From assembly GCF_003939025.1 (NCBI RefSeq), contig NZ_RQIH01000017.1:1-64000 (forward strand): a stretch of 64,000 nt of DNA, written 5' to 3'. Positions 32,710 to 41,326 of the stretch are shown in pieces; within the stretch, counting starts at the first letter, position 1, and each line of letters begins with the position of its first letter. The DNA comes from Rhizobium sophoriradicis. GTDB taxonomy: Bacteria > Pseudomonadota > Alphaproteobacteria > Rhizobiales > Rhizobiaceae. A model generated the notes under the pieces. The model was not told where the DNA came from. It saw only the letters and a program-made list of their open reading frames with translations, and did no database searches. A program made the translations under genes and the position numbers.

Positions 32710-33315
32710 TCATATCACCGTCCGCGCCCGTAGCGCCGCCGCCAGCGTGCCCTCGTCGAGATAATCGAGTTCACCGCCGACCGGCACGCCATGGGCCAGC
32801 CGCGTGATCTTGACGTCGAGCCCCTGCAGCTGGTCGGTGATGTAGTGTGCCGTCGTCTGCCCCTCGACGGTGGCGTTGACGGCGATGATCAGCTCGCGGA
32901 TGCCGCCTTCGCCGATCCGGTCGATCAGCCCGCGGATATTGAGATCATCGGGCCCGATCCCGTCGAGCGGCGACAACGTGCCGCCGAGAACGTGATAGGC
33001 GGCGTTCATCGCGCCGGCCCGCTCCAGCGCCCAGAGGTCGGAGACATCTTCGACGACGATGATGATGGATTGATCGCGCTGCGTATCGGTGCAGACGGTA
33101 CAAGGATCGACAGTATCGACATTGCCGCAGCGCGAGCAAATCTTCACCTTGTCATAGGCTTCGCCCAGCGCATTCGACAGCGGCCCCAGCAGCTGGTCCT
33201 TCTTCTTGATCAGATGCAGTGCCGCCCGGCGGGCCGAGCGCGGCCCGAGGCCCGGCACCTTTGCCAGAAGCTGGATGAGTTTTTCGATCTCGGGGCCGGT
33301 GACTCGTTTTGCCAT
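32710..33315 (-). CDS. recR: recombination mediator RecR
   Basis: RecR acts with RecF/RecO to load RecA on gapped DNA. The 201-aa protein has the helix-hairpin-helix VPGLGPRSARRAALHLI, a four-Cys zinc finger (CSRCGNVDTVDPCTVC) and a Toprim domain (IIIVVEDVSDLWALERAGAM). It lies 3' of ybaB and dnaX, but across a plus-strand MOSC gene, so the usual dnaX-ybaB-recR operon is interrupted. Confidence 0.97.
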   Translation of the reverse strand: MAKRVTGPEIEKLIQLLAKVPGLGPRSARRAALHLIKKKDQLLGPLSNALGEAYDKVKICSRCGNVDTVDPCTVCTDTQRDQSIIIVVEDVSDLWALERAGAMNAAYHVLGGTLSPLDGIGPDDLNIRGLIDRIGEGGIRELIIAVNATVEGQTTAHYITDQLQGLDVKITRLAHGVPVGGELDYLDEGTLAAALRARTVI

Positions 33316-33372
33316 GCGCCGTTCTTAACTGATATGCAACGAAAACGGAATCGTCGGAGGATCGGCTGCCCC

Positions 33373-33990
33373 ATGAAAATCCTGGCGCTTTGCACCGGCA
33401 ATCCGGAAAGGCTCGCCGGCAAGAGCTACAAGACCGGCATTTTCAAACATGCCGTCAACGGCGCCGTGATGATCGATGCTCAAGGTCTCGTCGGCGACGC
33501 CATCTGCAACCGCAAACATCATGGCGGCGTCGATCAGGCAGTTTATGTCGAGGGATCGCTGACGATCGACTGGTGGGCGCAGCAACTCGGCCGCCCCTAC
33601 GAGCCCGGCACCTTCGGTGAAAACATGGTGATCGCGGATCTCGACAACCGCGACGCCGCTGTCGGCGACCGCTTCTCATCAGGCGATCTCGTCCTCGAAG
33701 TCACGTCATGCCGCATTCCCTGCGCCACCTTCGCCGCCAGGATGGCCGATCCGAAATTCGTCAAGCGCTATACCGATGCCGCCCGCCCTGGAATCTATTG
33801 CCGCGTCATCCGCGGCGGCATCGCCGAAGCCCGAATGCCGGTTGAGCACCAACCCTTTCCCGGAGAAAGGGTCATGATGCCGGAGGTGATGGAAACCTTC
33901 GGCCGACGGCTTTCGGAGGCGGACCGGGCGCGATATCTCGCCGCTCCCATTCACTACAAGCTGCGGGCGAAGCTGGAAATGCAGCGCTGA
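33373..33990 (+). CDS. MOSC domain protein (YiiM-like)
   Basis: The ATG at 33373 gives 205 aa. GVDQAVYVEGSLTIDWWAQQLG, PGTFGENMVI and EVTSCRIPCATFAARM define the MOSC domain, with the conserved Cys in RIPCAT. A YiiM-type 3-alpha tail (FGRRLSEADRARYLAAP) follows. YiiM-like proteins handle molybdenum-cofactor-dependent reduction of N-hydroxylated bases. It is inserted between recR and ybaB on the opposite strand. Confidence 0.9.
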   Translation: MKILALCTGNPERLAGKSYKTGIFKHAVNGAVMIDAQGLVGDAICNRKHHGGVDQAVYVEGSLTIDWWAQQLGRPYEPGTFGENMVIADLDNRDAAVGDRFSSGDLVLEVTSCRIPCATFAARMADPKFVKRYTDAARPGIYCRVIRGGIAEARMPVEHQPFPGERVMMPEVMETFGRRLSEADRARYLAAPIHYKLRAKLEMQR

Positions 33991-34065
33991 GAACGGTTTT
34001 CTTCCGCGCAACGCGAGCGCAATAGCCGCACTGAGCGACGTAACCGGAATTCGAATTGCCTGCTA

Positions 34066-34389
34066 TCAGAACGGCAGCTTGAAGCCCGGCGGGATCGGCA
34101 GGCCGGCGGTCAGCGCCTTGGTCTTTTCAGCGGCGAGAGCCTCGGCCTTGTCCTTGGCGTCCTTATGGGCGGCGACGATCAGGTCCTCGAGGATTTCGAC
34201 ATCGTCCTCCTTGAAGAGCGACGGGTCGACCTTCAGGCTCTTGAGCTCACCCTTGCCCGAGATGACGACGGTGACGAGGCCGCCACCGGCCTTGCCTTCG
34301 GCGGTGAGCTCGGCGATCTCCGCCTGCATCTGCTCCATCTTGGCCTGCATTTCCTTGACTTTGCCCATCATGCCCATGATGTCGCGCAT
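34066..34389 (-). CDS. YbaB/EbfC nucleoid-associated protein
   Basis: The 107-aa protein has two helices around GGGLVTVVISGKGELKSLKVDPSLFKEDDVEILEDLIVAA, the YbaB fold that binds DNA as a dimer. It lies 22 bases after dnaX and is probably cotranscribed. Confidence 0.95.
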   Translation of the reverse strand: MRDIMGMMGKVKEMQAKMEQMQAEIAELTAEGKAGGGLVTVVISGKGELKSLKVDPSLFKEDDVEILEDLIVAAHKDAKDKAEALAAEKTKALTAGLPIPPGFKLPF

Positions 34390-34411
34390 CGTCTCGCTCC
34401 TTCTTGAAACC

Positions 34412-36292
34412 TTAGAATTCTATGTCGTCGCCGGGCAGGATATCACCTTCTTCGGATTCGGCGACAGCGGGCGGTGTGATCTCTTCCGCCTCCTCCTCCG
34501 GCGTCGGCGCCCTGACGCGCACGTCGATGATCTTGGCGCCCGGAAACTGCGCAAGAATGGCCGCGACATCGGGGTCCTGGCGCGCATCGCTGACCCGTTG
34601 TTGCTGCGCCTTGGCCTCCGCCTCCACCATCGTCGGCCCGCCTTCTTCGCGGCTGGTGCTGACGATCCAGTGGATGCCTGTCCATTCCTTGAGTTTGACG
34701 GCAAGCTCGTTCAGCAGCGTGCCAGGCGCGCCCTCGGTGAGATTCACGTCCAACCGGCCAGGCTCGATGCGCACGGGCCGCACGAAGTTGCGTACCAGCG
34801 CCTTCAGCTTGACGTCACGCTTTTCGGCGGCAAGGTCGACAATATCGCTGATCGAATTGACCCGGACGAGCGGCTTCGGTGCCTCAGCCGGTTTCGTCTC
34901 AATTCTCCCGACAGGCATCGTCTCCGGCTGGCTGCTCGGCACGGCGCGTAGCATCGCCACCGGTGCGGACGGCTGCGGCGGGCTCGGTGAGATTTCAGGA
35001 GCGCGGGCCGTGACACTGCTTTGATAGGGAACCCGGGTTCCGCTGCCGCCGCCATTGCCGGAAGGCGGGGAGGCGGGGCGCGGACCGGCATTGTCGCCGG
35101 AAAATTCGGCAAGCCGCCGCGCCGCATCCTCGGGAGCCGGCAGATGCGCCGCATGCGCCAGCCGGATCAGCACCATTTCGGCGGCCCCTGCCGTGCGTGA
35201 CGAGCCTTCCGTTTCGGGAATACCCTTCAGTAGCATCTGCCAGATGCGCGACAGCGTCGTCACCGCAACGCCCTTGGCGAATTCAGCCGCTTTCGTGCGC
35301 TCGATCTCGCTGAGCGAAGGATCGTTTGCCGCATCCGGCACATATTTCTGCCGCGTCACCAGATGGGTGAAATCGGCAAGATCGGTCAGCACCACGACCG
35401 GATTGGCGCCGGCCTCGTACTGGCTCTGGAATTCGCCGAGGGCGCCGGCGACATCGCCCTTGACGATATGCTGGAAGAGATCGACGATCCGGGCGCGGTC
35501 GGCAAGGCCGAGCATGCCGCGCACGGCTTCCGCCTGCACGGCGCCGGCGCCATGGGCGATCGCCTGATCGAGCAGCGACAGGCCGTCGCGGGCCGAGCCC
35601 TCGGCGGCGCGCGCGATCATCGCCAGCGCGTCCGCTTCCGCCTCGATGCCTTCCTTGGCCGCGATCGTCGAAAACAGTCCGACGAGGTCCGACGCGCTGA
35701 TGCGGCGCAGGTCGAAGCGCTGGCAGCGCGACAGCACGGTGATCGGCACCTTGCGGATTTCGGTGGTGGCGAAGATGAACTTCACATGTTCCGGCGGCTC
35801 TTCGAGCGTCTTCAACAACCCGTTGAAGGCCTGCGTCGACAGCATGTGCACTTCGTCGATGATATAGACCTTGTAGCGCGCCGAAACCGGCCGGTAACGC
35901 ACCTGCTCGATGATCTCTCTTATATCGTCGATGCCGGTATGGGATGCGGCGTCCATCTCGATCACGTCGACATGCCGGCCTTCCATGATCGCCTGGCAGT
36001 GTTCGCCGGGCACACGAAGGTCGATCGTCGGCTTGTCGATCTCTGATGTCTTGTAGTTCAGCGCCCGCGCCAGGATGCGTGCCGTCGTCGTCTTGCCGAC
36101 GCCGCGCACGCCGGTCAGCATGTAGGCCTGCGCGATGCGGCCAGTTTCGAAGGCGTTGGTGAGGGTGCGGACCATCGGCTCCTGGCCGACCATCAGGTCC
36201 GTGAAATCCTTGGGGCGGTATTTGCGAGCCAGCACCCGGTATCCGGTGCCCGTCGAGGCGGCATCTTTTGATTGTCGCTCGGTGTCGCTCAT
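34412..36292 (-). CDS. dnaX: DNA polymerase III subunits gamma and tau
   Basis: DnaX is the clamp-loader ATPase. The ATG at 36292 (MSDTERQSKDAASTGTGY) gives 626 aa. Walker A is GVRGVGKTTTA (61-71), the DEAH-like box is IIDEVHML, and the sensor is TTEIRKVPITVLSRCQRFD. A Pro/Ala linker and a tau-type domain IV/V end follow. The four-Cys zinc module usually after Walker A is reduced to one Cys (VPGEHCQ). The frame extends to 36805 through the SRP RNA gene and is not used there. Confidence 0.95.
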   Translation of the reverse strand: MSDTERQSKDAASTGTGYRVLARKYRPKDFTDLMVGQEPMVRTLTNAFETGRIAQAYMLTGVRGVGKTTTARILARALNYKTSEIDKPTIDLRVPGEHCQAIMEGRHVDVIEMDAASHTGIDDIREIIEQVRYRPVSARYKVYIIDEVHMLSTQAFNGLLKTLEEPPEHVKFIFATTEIRKVPITVLSRCQRFDLRRISASDLVGLFSTIAAKEGIEAEADALAMIARAAEGSARDGLSLLDQAIAHGAGAVQAEAVRGMLGLADRARIVDLFQHIVKGDVAGALGEFQSQYEAGANPVVVLTDLADFTHLVTRQKYVPDAANDPSLSEIERTKAAEFAKGVAVTTLSRIWQMLLKGIPETEGSSRTAGAAEMVLIRLAHAAHLPAPEDAARRLAEFSGDNAGPRPASPPSGNGGGSGTRVPYQSSVTARAPEISPSPPQPSAPVAMLRAVPSSQPETMPVGRIETKPAEAPKPLVRVNSISDIVDLAAEKRDVKLKALVRNFVRPVRIEPGRLDVNLTEGAPGTLLNELAVKLKEWTGIHWIVSTSREEGGPTMVEAEAKAQQQRVSDARQDPDVAAILAQFPGAKIIDVRVRAPTPEEEAEEITPPAVAESEEGDILPGDDIEF

Positions 36293-36337
36293 CGCCCTGC
36301 TTGTCGCCCGGATCGTCGGGCACTTCGTAAAGAGAAG

Positions 36338-36438
36338 GTGGGAGGCTGGCACGATGACCCGTGCCGGGCTCGTTAGGGCTGCTTCCTTCCGGACCTGACC
36401 CGGTTGGCGAGTGGCTCGTCCACCACCAACCTCCCGGA
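36338..36438 (-). ncRNA. ffs: 4.5S signal recognition particle RNA
   Basis: The minus strand contains GGTCAGGTCCGGAAGGAAGC, the highly conserved SRP apical domain that binds Ffh. The ends pair: GGGAGGTTGG (36435-36426) with CCAGCCTCCC (36349-36340). Small alphaproteobacterial SRP RNA upstream of dnaX is the normal position. Exact ends are estimates. Confidence 0.93.
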
Positions 36439-36523
36439 TGCACATATCGGCAATATCGTCATCAAAAGCAAGCCAACATGATAAAAAACTGCTAGTCGTT
36501 GGAAAAGACAGGAGGAATGTCCC

Positions 36524-36934
36524 TTGAACGGCTTTTCGCTTGACCCCCGGCTGGAAAACGACAGCATCAGCGTCATGGTCACAGGCCTCTGTGATCTGAG
36601 ATTGTCGAGGGATGCCCGCTGGCCCTGGCTCATTCTCGTGCCGCGCCGGGCCGATATCACCGAAATCTTCGAGCTGACGCCGCTCGACCAGGTGCTGCTC
36701 GCCTTCGAGACGGAGCTCGTCGCCAAAGCGCTCAAGCAGATTACCGGGGCGACAAAAATCAATGTCGGGGCTCTTGGCAACATCGTCCGCCAGCTTCATG
36801 TTCATGTCATTGCCCGCTTCGAAGGCGATGCCAACTGGCCGGGTCCTGTCTGGGGCTTCGGGCGAGCTGAGCCCTACGAGGACGGGAAGAGAGACGAATT
36901 CATAGCGAAGCTGCGGGAAGCCCTTTCATCATGA
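36524..36934 (+). CDS. HIT domain protein
   Basis: The TTG at 36524, seven bases after AGGAGGA, gives 136 aa. It is a HIT nucleotide-binding fold with the histidine triad form QLHVHVIAR (about 90-98) and WPWLILVPRRADITEIFEL near the N-terminus. It is probably a nucleotidyl hydrolase. The stop overlaps the nudC start (ATGA). Confidence 0.9.
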   Translation: MNGFSLDPRLENDSISVMVTGLCDLRLSRDARWPWLILVPRRADITEIFELTPLDQVLLAFETELVAKALKQITGATKINVGALGNIVRQLHVHVIARFEGDANWPGPVWGFGRAEPYEDGKRDEFIAKLREALSS

Positions 36935-37890
36935 GTCATTCGCTTTTCGATTCGGACGTGCCGCATCCGGAACCCAGCAATCTCACCGCCTTTGCCGCCA
37001 ACGACCTCAATCGCGATTCCGAACATCGCGACGAACAGTCGGTCGAAAAGGCGCTAGCCAGGGAAGGCACGCATATCTTCGCCTTCGCCAGGGACAAGCT
37101 GGTGCTGAAGCATGACGGCCAGGTGCTCGATCCGCTCTTTGCCCGCTACGAGCTGCAGGAACTGCAGCCGGATTGGGATGAGACGGTGCTTCTCGGCTAC
37201 CGCAAATCAGGCGAGCCGCGCCTTGCCGTGCCCGTCGGCATCGACGTCGAGGATCTCGCCAGCCAATACAAGCCCGCCGACGGCCGCACGCTGTTTCGCG
37301 AAATGCTGATCGATGAGGTGCTGCTTGGCGAATTCGCCCAGGCTGCAAGCCTCATCCGCTGGAACGGCGACAACCGCTTCTGCGGCCGCTGCGGCTCGGC
37401 GATGGAGATTCATATCGGCGGTTACAAGCGTGTCTGTGCCGCCTGCGAGCACATGATCTTTCCCCGCACCGATCCCGTCGTCATCATGCTGACGATCGAT
37501 GAGAGCCGCGACCTCTGCCTGCTCGGCCGCAGCCCGCATTTTTCGCCCGGCATGTATTCTTGTCTTGCCGGCTTCGTCGAGCCGGGTGAGACCATCGAGA
37601 ATGCGGTGCGCCGCGAAACGCTGGAAGAATCGGGCATCCGCACCGGTCGCATCCGCTATCACGCCTCGCAGCCCTGGCCGATGCCGCATTCGCTGATGAT
37701 CGGCTGTTACGCCGAGGCGAAATCCACCGAGATCAAACGGGATGAGACGGAGCTCGAGGATTGCCGCTGGTTCACTCGCGAAGAGACGCTCGAAATGCTG
37801 GAGCGCCCCGGCGCCAATGGCAAGGCATCGCCGCCGAAAGGAGCGATCGCCCATCGCCTGATGCGCGACTGGGTGGAGTGGAAGCGCTAG
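36931..37890 (+). CDS. nudC: NAD(+) diphosphatase NudC
   Basis: NudC hydrolyses NAD(H) and removes NAD caps from RNA. The 319-aa protein has a four-Cys zinc module (FCGRCGSAMEIHIGG...CAACE, about 150-172), the Nudix box GFVEPGETIENAVRRETLEESGI (about 213-235) and the downstream SQPWPMPHSLM signature (QPWPFPxS) specific to NudC. Confidence 0.95.
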   Translation: MSHSLFDSDVPHPEPSNLTAFAANDLNRDSEHRDEQSVEKALAREGTHIFAFARDKLVLKHDGQVLDPLFARYELQELQPDWDETVLLGYRKSGEPRLAVPVGIDVEDLASQYKPADGRTLFREMLIDEVLLGEFAQAASLIRWNGDNRFCGRCGSAMEIHIGGYKRVCAACEHMIFPRTDPVVIMLTIDESRDLCLLGRSPHFSPGMYSCLAGFVEPGETIENAVRRETLEESGIRTGRIRYHASQPWPMPHSLMIGCYAEAKSTEIKRDETELEDCRWFTREETLEMLERPGANGKASPPKGAIAHRLMRDWVEWKR

Positions 37891-37894
37891 TGCC

Positions 37895-38590
37895 ATGCCC
37901 GTCGCCCGTTCGGAACGGCTCCTGACGCTGCTCCAGACGCTTCGGCGTTATCGGCGGCCGGTGACCGGCACCGTGCTCGCTCAGGAGACCGGCGTCAGCC
38001 TGCGGACACTCTATCGCGATATCGCCAGCCTGCAGGCCCAGGGCGCGATGATCGAAGGCGAAGCCGGCATCGGTTATGTGCTGAAGCCCGGCTTCATGCT
38101 GCCGCCGATGATGTTTTCCGAGGAGGAGCTCGAGGCACTGGTGCTCGGCTCGCGCTGGGTCGCCCGCGCCGCTGAACCGCGTCTTGCCGGTGCCGGCGCC
38201 GACGCTCTGGCCAAGATCGCCGCCGTTCTGCCGGACGACATGCGCGACATGATCGATTCGGCCGCTCTCTTCGTCGGCCCCAAACGCCGGGATGAGGACA
38301 GCGCGGATGTCTCGGCCATCCGCAGGGCGATCCGCCTGGAGCGTATTCTCGAACTGCATTACGGCGACGAGCAGGGCCGGATCTCGCGCCGCCGGGTCTG
38401 GCCTTTCGCGCTCGGCTATTTCGAGCACGTGCGCGTCCTCATGGCCTGGTGCGAGCTGCGCCAGGATTTTCGCCATTTCCGCACCGATCGCATCATCGAC
38501 ATGGCACTGCATGAGGTGCGTTATCCGCGCCGCCGCACAGTGCTTCTCAAGGAGTGGCGCGAGACGCAGGACGTGCCGATCGAGAGGTGA
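37895..38590 (+). CDS. YafY-type transcriptional regulator (HTH + WYL domain)
   Basis: The 231-aa protein has an N-terminal winged helix (RRPVTGTVLAQETGVSLRTLYRDIASLQAQGAMIEGEAG) and a WYL ligand domain from about residue 140, with RRRVWPFALGYFEHVRVLMAW. It follows nudC by 4 bases. The downstream gene and the VOC gene each have a near-identical 21-base inverted repeat in front, the likely operator of this regulator. Confidence 0.88.
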   Translation: MPVARSERLLTLLQTLRRYRRPVTGTVLAQETGVSLRTLYRDIASLQAQGAMIEGEAGIGYVLKPGFMLPPMMFSEEELEALVLGSRWVARAAEPRLAGAGADALAKIAAVLPDDMRDMIDSAALFVGPKRRDEDSADVSAIRRAIRLERILELHYGDEQGRISRRRVWPFALGYFEHVRVLMAWCELRQDFRHFRTDRIIDMALHEVRYPRRRTVLLKEWRETQDVPIER

Positions 38591-38593
38591 TCG

Positions 38594-38616
38594 CTGCTGC
38601 CATAAACTGTCAGCAG
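38594..38616. promoter_or_regulatory. candidate YafY-family operator, site A
   Basis: TGCTGCCAT-AAAC-TGTCAGCA lies just after the regulator gene and before the 86-aa gene. It matches site B (38991-39011) at 18 of 21 positions with the same spacing. Confidence 0.55.
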
Positions 38617-38662
38617 TTGGCGTTATGATCAGTCTCAATCCACTAAGAAAGGAGTACCGATC

Positions 38663-38923
38663 ATGGCAACGTCTTCATTCATCCGCCAGACCAGCGACCG
38701 TTTTGCAGTTGACGCCTTTGCCGATGTCATTTCGGCCGAAACCTTCGCCGATGTCGGGCAGCCCGCGCACTCCGGCCTTCTGCGCCTGGTCATGAACATC
38801 TTTCGGATTCGCAGTGCAAACCACACCAGCCTCGATCTCGAGGCTGCACCGGATTGCCGCAAGCGCGACCTCGGCTTCATGGATGGACGCGGCCCGCGCC
38901 GCGAGAGCCGTTTTTCGCTTTAG
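38663..38923 (+). CDS. small hypothetical protein, 86 aa
   Basis: The start is preceded by a strong AAAGGAG. The N-terminal half is acidic (DAFADVISAETFADV) and the C-terminal half is basic (RKRDLGFMDGRGPRRESRF), with a short aromatic/hydrophobic helix between (LLRLVMNIFRIRS). I do not recognise a family. The tail faintly resembles DUF1127-type ends, not enough to assign. It lies downstream of operator site A. Confidence 0.6.
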   Translation: MATSSFIRQTSDRFAVDAFADVISAETFADVGQPAHSGLLRLVMNIFRIRSANHTSLDLEAAPDCRKRDLGFMDGRGPRRESRFSL

Positions 38924-38988
38924 ACTATCCGATCATTATCCACACCGCCGGTCGAGGACGGGGCGTGCTTTCGCAGCGCGCTCAGCTT

Positions 38989-39044
38989 CCTGCTGCCATG
39001 AATTGGCAGCAGGCGATCTCTCGCGGTGCCCCAATTGGCAGCAA
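38989..39044. promoter_or_regulatory. candidate operator, sites B and half-site C, upstream of the VOC gene
   Basis: CCTGCTGCCA-TGAAT-TGGCAGCAGG (38989-39013) is a perfect 10-base inverted repeat. A partial copy, TGCCCCAATTGGCAGCA, follows at 39027-39043. Both share AATTGGCAGCA with each other and the outer arms with site A. Confidence 0.55.
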
Positions 39045-39057
39045 CAGGAGAACCGAA

Positions 39058-39426
39058 ATGAGCAGCCCCAATCTGATTATCCTCTACGTCAAGGATCCCG
39101 GCGAAAGCGCCAGCTTCTACCGGAATCTCTTGAACCGCGAACCGGCCGTGGAAGCCCCGAATTTCGTCGCCTTCCCGCTCGACGGCGGCTTCACGCTCGG
39201 CCTCTGGCGGCGCAGCAAGGTCGAGCCGCAGCCCTCCGCCATCGGCAACCGCGGCGAAGTGGCCTTCATGGTGGCGGGGGAAAATGCCGTCGCCAGGCAG
39301 TATGAAGACTGGCGCCAACGGGGTTTGCCGATTGCCCAGGAACTGACGGAGCTGGATTTTGGCCCGACCTTCGTGGTGCTCGATCCGGACGGGCATCGGC
39401 TGCGCGTCTGCGAGCCGGATAAATAA
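39058..39426 (+). CDS. VOC family (glyoxalase/bleomycin-resistance fold) protein
   Basis: The ATG at 39058 (MSSPNLIILYVKDPGESASFYRNLL) gives 122 aa, with paired beta-alpha-beta modules. FVAFPLDGGFTLGLW and PTFVVLDPDGHRLRVCEPD carry metal-site-type acidic residues. Substrate unknown; YafY-VOC pairs are common in proteobacteria. It is likely controlled by the adjacent YafY regulator. Confidence 0.88.
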   Translation: MSSPNLIILYVKDPGESASFYRNLLNREPAVEAPNFVAFPLDGGFTLGLWRRSKVEPQPSAIGNRGEVAFMVAGENAVARQYEDWRQRGLPIAQELTELDFGPTFVVLDPDGHRLRVCEPDK

Positions 39427-39449
39427 TAGCCTGAATGGACGGGGCCTGC

Positions 39450-40304
39450 TTAGAGCAGGCCTCGCATCGCATGCCCCTTGTAGACGCCGAGGATGCGCAC
39501 CTTCTCGGAGAAGAAACGCAGTTCCTCCAAGGCCCGGCGAACGTTCGGATCGTTCGGATGGCCCTCGATATCGGCGTAGAATTGCGTCGCCACGAATTTT
39601 CCGCCGAGCTGGTAGCTTTCCAGCTTCGTCATGTTGATGTTGTTGGTGGCAAAGCCGCCGAGCGCCTTGTAGAGCGCGGCCGGAATGTTGCGGACGTTGA
39701 AGACGAAGGTGGTGACGACCTTCTCCTCAGCCGAATTGCGCTGCGCCCATTCCTCGTCACGCGACAGCACGACGAAGCGGGTGACGTTGTTTTCCGTATC
39801 CTCGACATTTTCGGCGACGATCTCCAGCCCGTAGAGATCGGCGGCAAGACGCGGCGCGAGCGCGGCCATCGAGCGATCGCCGGTTTCCTTGACGAGTTTT
39901 GCAGCGCCTGCGGTATCGCCGGCGATGACAGGCTTCCAACCATGGGCGCGCACGATCTTGCGGCACTGGCCGAGCGCATGGATATGGCTGTGCACCGTGC
40001 GGATCTCGTCCTTAGTCACCCCGGGCAGCACCATCAGCTGGAAGCGGATCGGCATGAAATATTCGCCGATGATGTGCAGCCGCGATTCCGGCAGCAGATG
40101 ATGGATGTCGGCGACGCGCCCGGCGATCGTGTTTTCGATCGGGATCATGGCGATATCGGCGTCGCCGTTGTCGACCGCGGTGAACGCATCCTCGAACGTC
40201 TGGCAGGGCAGCGGCTCCATGGTCGGAAACATGTCGCGGCTGGCCATGTCGGAATTGGCGCCGAACTCGCCTTGAAAGGCGATCCTGTTGGTCTTGATGT
40301 TCAT
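39450..40304 (-). CDS. pheA: prephenate dehydratase
   Basis: It converts prephenate to phenylpyruvate in phenylalanine synthesis. The 284-aa protein has a periplasmic-binding-like catalytic domain (IAFQGEFGANSDMA; DIAMIPIENTIAGRV; the catalytic Thr-Arg-Phe in NNVTRFVVLS, about 178-186). An ACT domain follows, with NIPAALYKALGGFATNNINMTKLES, which binds Phe as feedback inhibitor. There is no chorismate mutase part, as in other alphaproteobacteria. Confidence 0.95.
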   Translation of the reverse strand: MNIKTNRIAFQGEFGANSDMASRDMFPTMEPLPCQTFEDAFTAVDNGDADIAMIPIENTIAGRVADIHHLLPESRLHIIGEYFMPIRFQLMVLPGVTKDEIRTVHSHIHALGQCRKIVRAHGWKPVIAGDTAGAAKLVKETGDRSMAALAPRLAADLYGLEIVAENVEDTENNVTRFVVLSRDEEWAQRNSAEEKVVTTFVFNVRNIPAALYKALGGFATNNINMTKLESYQLGGKFVATQFYADIEGHPNDPNVRRALEELRFFSEKVRILGVYKGHAMRGLL

Positions 40305-40327
40305 GATGGTTCCGTCAGTTCGACTTA

Positions 40328-40439
40328 GAGCATGATGCCGAAAAGTGTGAGCGGTTTTCGGACGACATCATGCTCTAATTCTTTAATTGAGAACAGGATT
40401 CAGATTTTAGGCCAACCGAGCCTAAAATCATCCTGTTCT
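40328..40439. repeat. RIME-type element, copy 2
   Basis: It has the same two-palindrome structure and orientation as the element at 13090-13197, with a slightly longer, less perfect second palindrome. Its right end overlaps the 3' end of kdsB and supplies the last codons and stop. Confidence 0.85.
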
Positions 40440-41174
40440 GGCGGAGAGGATGCGCCGCGCTTTTTCAAGGTCGGCCGGAGTATCGACACCGAGCGGAACC
40501 GTGTCAACGATCTCCACGTCGATGCGCATACCGGCCTCCAGCGCCCGCAACTGCTCGAGCGATTCCCGCTTTTCGAGCGTCGACGGGCCGAGCGAGACGA
40601 ATCGCTCCAGCGCCGCACGCCGATAGGCATAAAGGCCAATATGGTGATAGAGCGGCCCCTTGCCGTGAGGTGCAGTCGCGCGCGTGAAGTAGAGGGCGTG
40701 CAGGCGGGTATCTGAGACCGGCGAACCGACGATCTTGACGATGTGCGGCGCGGTCTTGTCCTCCTCATTGTCGATTTCGGTCGTCAGCGTGCCGATATCG
40801 ACCGCCTCGTTGTCGAGCGGGCGCAGGGCCGCGCGCACGGTTTCCGGATCGATCGTCGGCAGGTCGCCCTGAACATTGACGATGATTTTCGCCTTGCCGG
40901 CGGGATCGACTTTCGTCAGCGCTTCGAAGATCCGGTCGGAACCCGATTGATGATCCCTGCTGGTCATGACGACGTCGAAGCCAGCGGCGGAAACGGCATC
41001 GAACACCTGTTGGTCGTCGACGGCGACGACCACGCGGCCGATGGCTGCCTCTTTGGCGCGCATCGCCACCTGCACGATCATCGGCCGGCCGCAAATATCG
41101 GCGAGCGGCTTGCCCGGAAGCCGGGTGGAGGCCATGCGCGCCGGGATCAATACGAGCACCTCGTCTAAACTCAT
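40428..41174 (-). CDS. kdsB: 3-deoxy-manno-octulosonate cytidylyltransferase
   Basis: KdsB makes CMP-Kdo for lipopolysaccharide. The 248-aa enzyme has IPARMASTRLPGKPLADICGRPMI (CTP-binding), VNVQGDLPTIDPETV (metal Asp), HIGLYAYRRAALERF and LEQLRALEAGMRI. Residues after LEKARRILSA are read from the RIME element (SARTG end). Confidence 0.95.
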   Translation of the reverse strand: MSLDEVLVLIPARMASTRLPGKPLADICGRPMIVQVAMRAKEAAIGRVVVAVDDQQVFDAVSAAGFDVVMTSRDHQSGSDRIFEALTKVDPAGKAKIIVNVQGDLPTIDPETVRAALRPLDNEAVDIGTLTTEIDNEEDKTAPHIVKIVGSPVSDTRLHALYFTRATAPHGKGPLYHHIGLYAYRRAALERFVSLGPSTLEKRESLEQLRALEAGMRIDVEIVDTVPLGVDTPADLEKARRILSARTG

Positions 41175-41326
41175 GGTTCGGGCCTTCTATTCCGGGCTAA
41201 AAAGTGTCAAAAAGTCTCACGCATAAGACCATTTAGACAGTTGCAACGATCAGTCAAAAGACATAGGTTCCGCGCGATTTCAAGATGGTCCGGTTTGGTC
41301 TGCCGGCTGCAAGGGGAGCATTGCAG

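Noticed and set aside
32465..32713. N-terminal extension of the lytic transglycosylase
   Set aside because: The added residues are translated from the inverted-repeat element and carry no domain.
36293..36805. N-terminal extension of dnaX
   Set aside because: It runs through the SRP RNA gene and antisense to the HIT gene; homology begins at the ATG at 36292.
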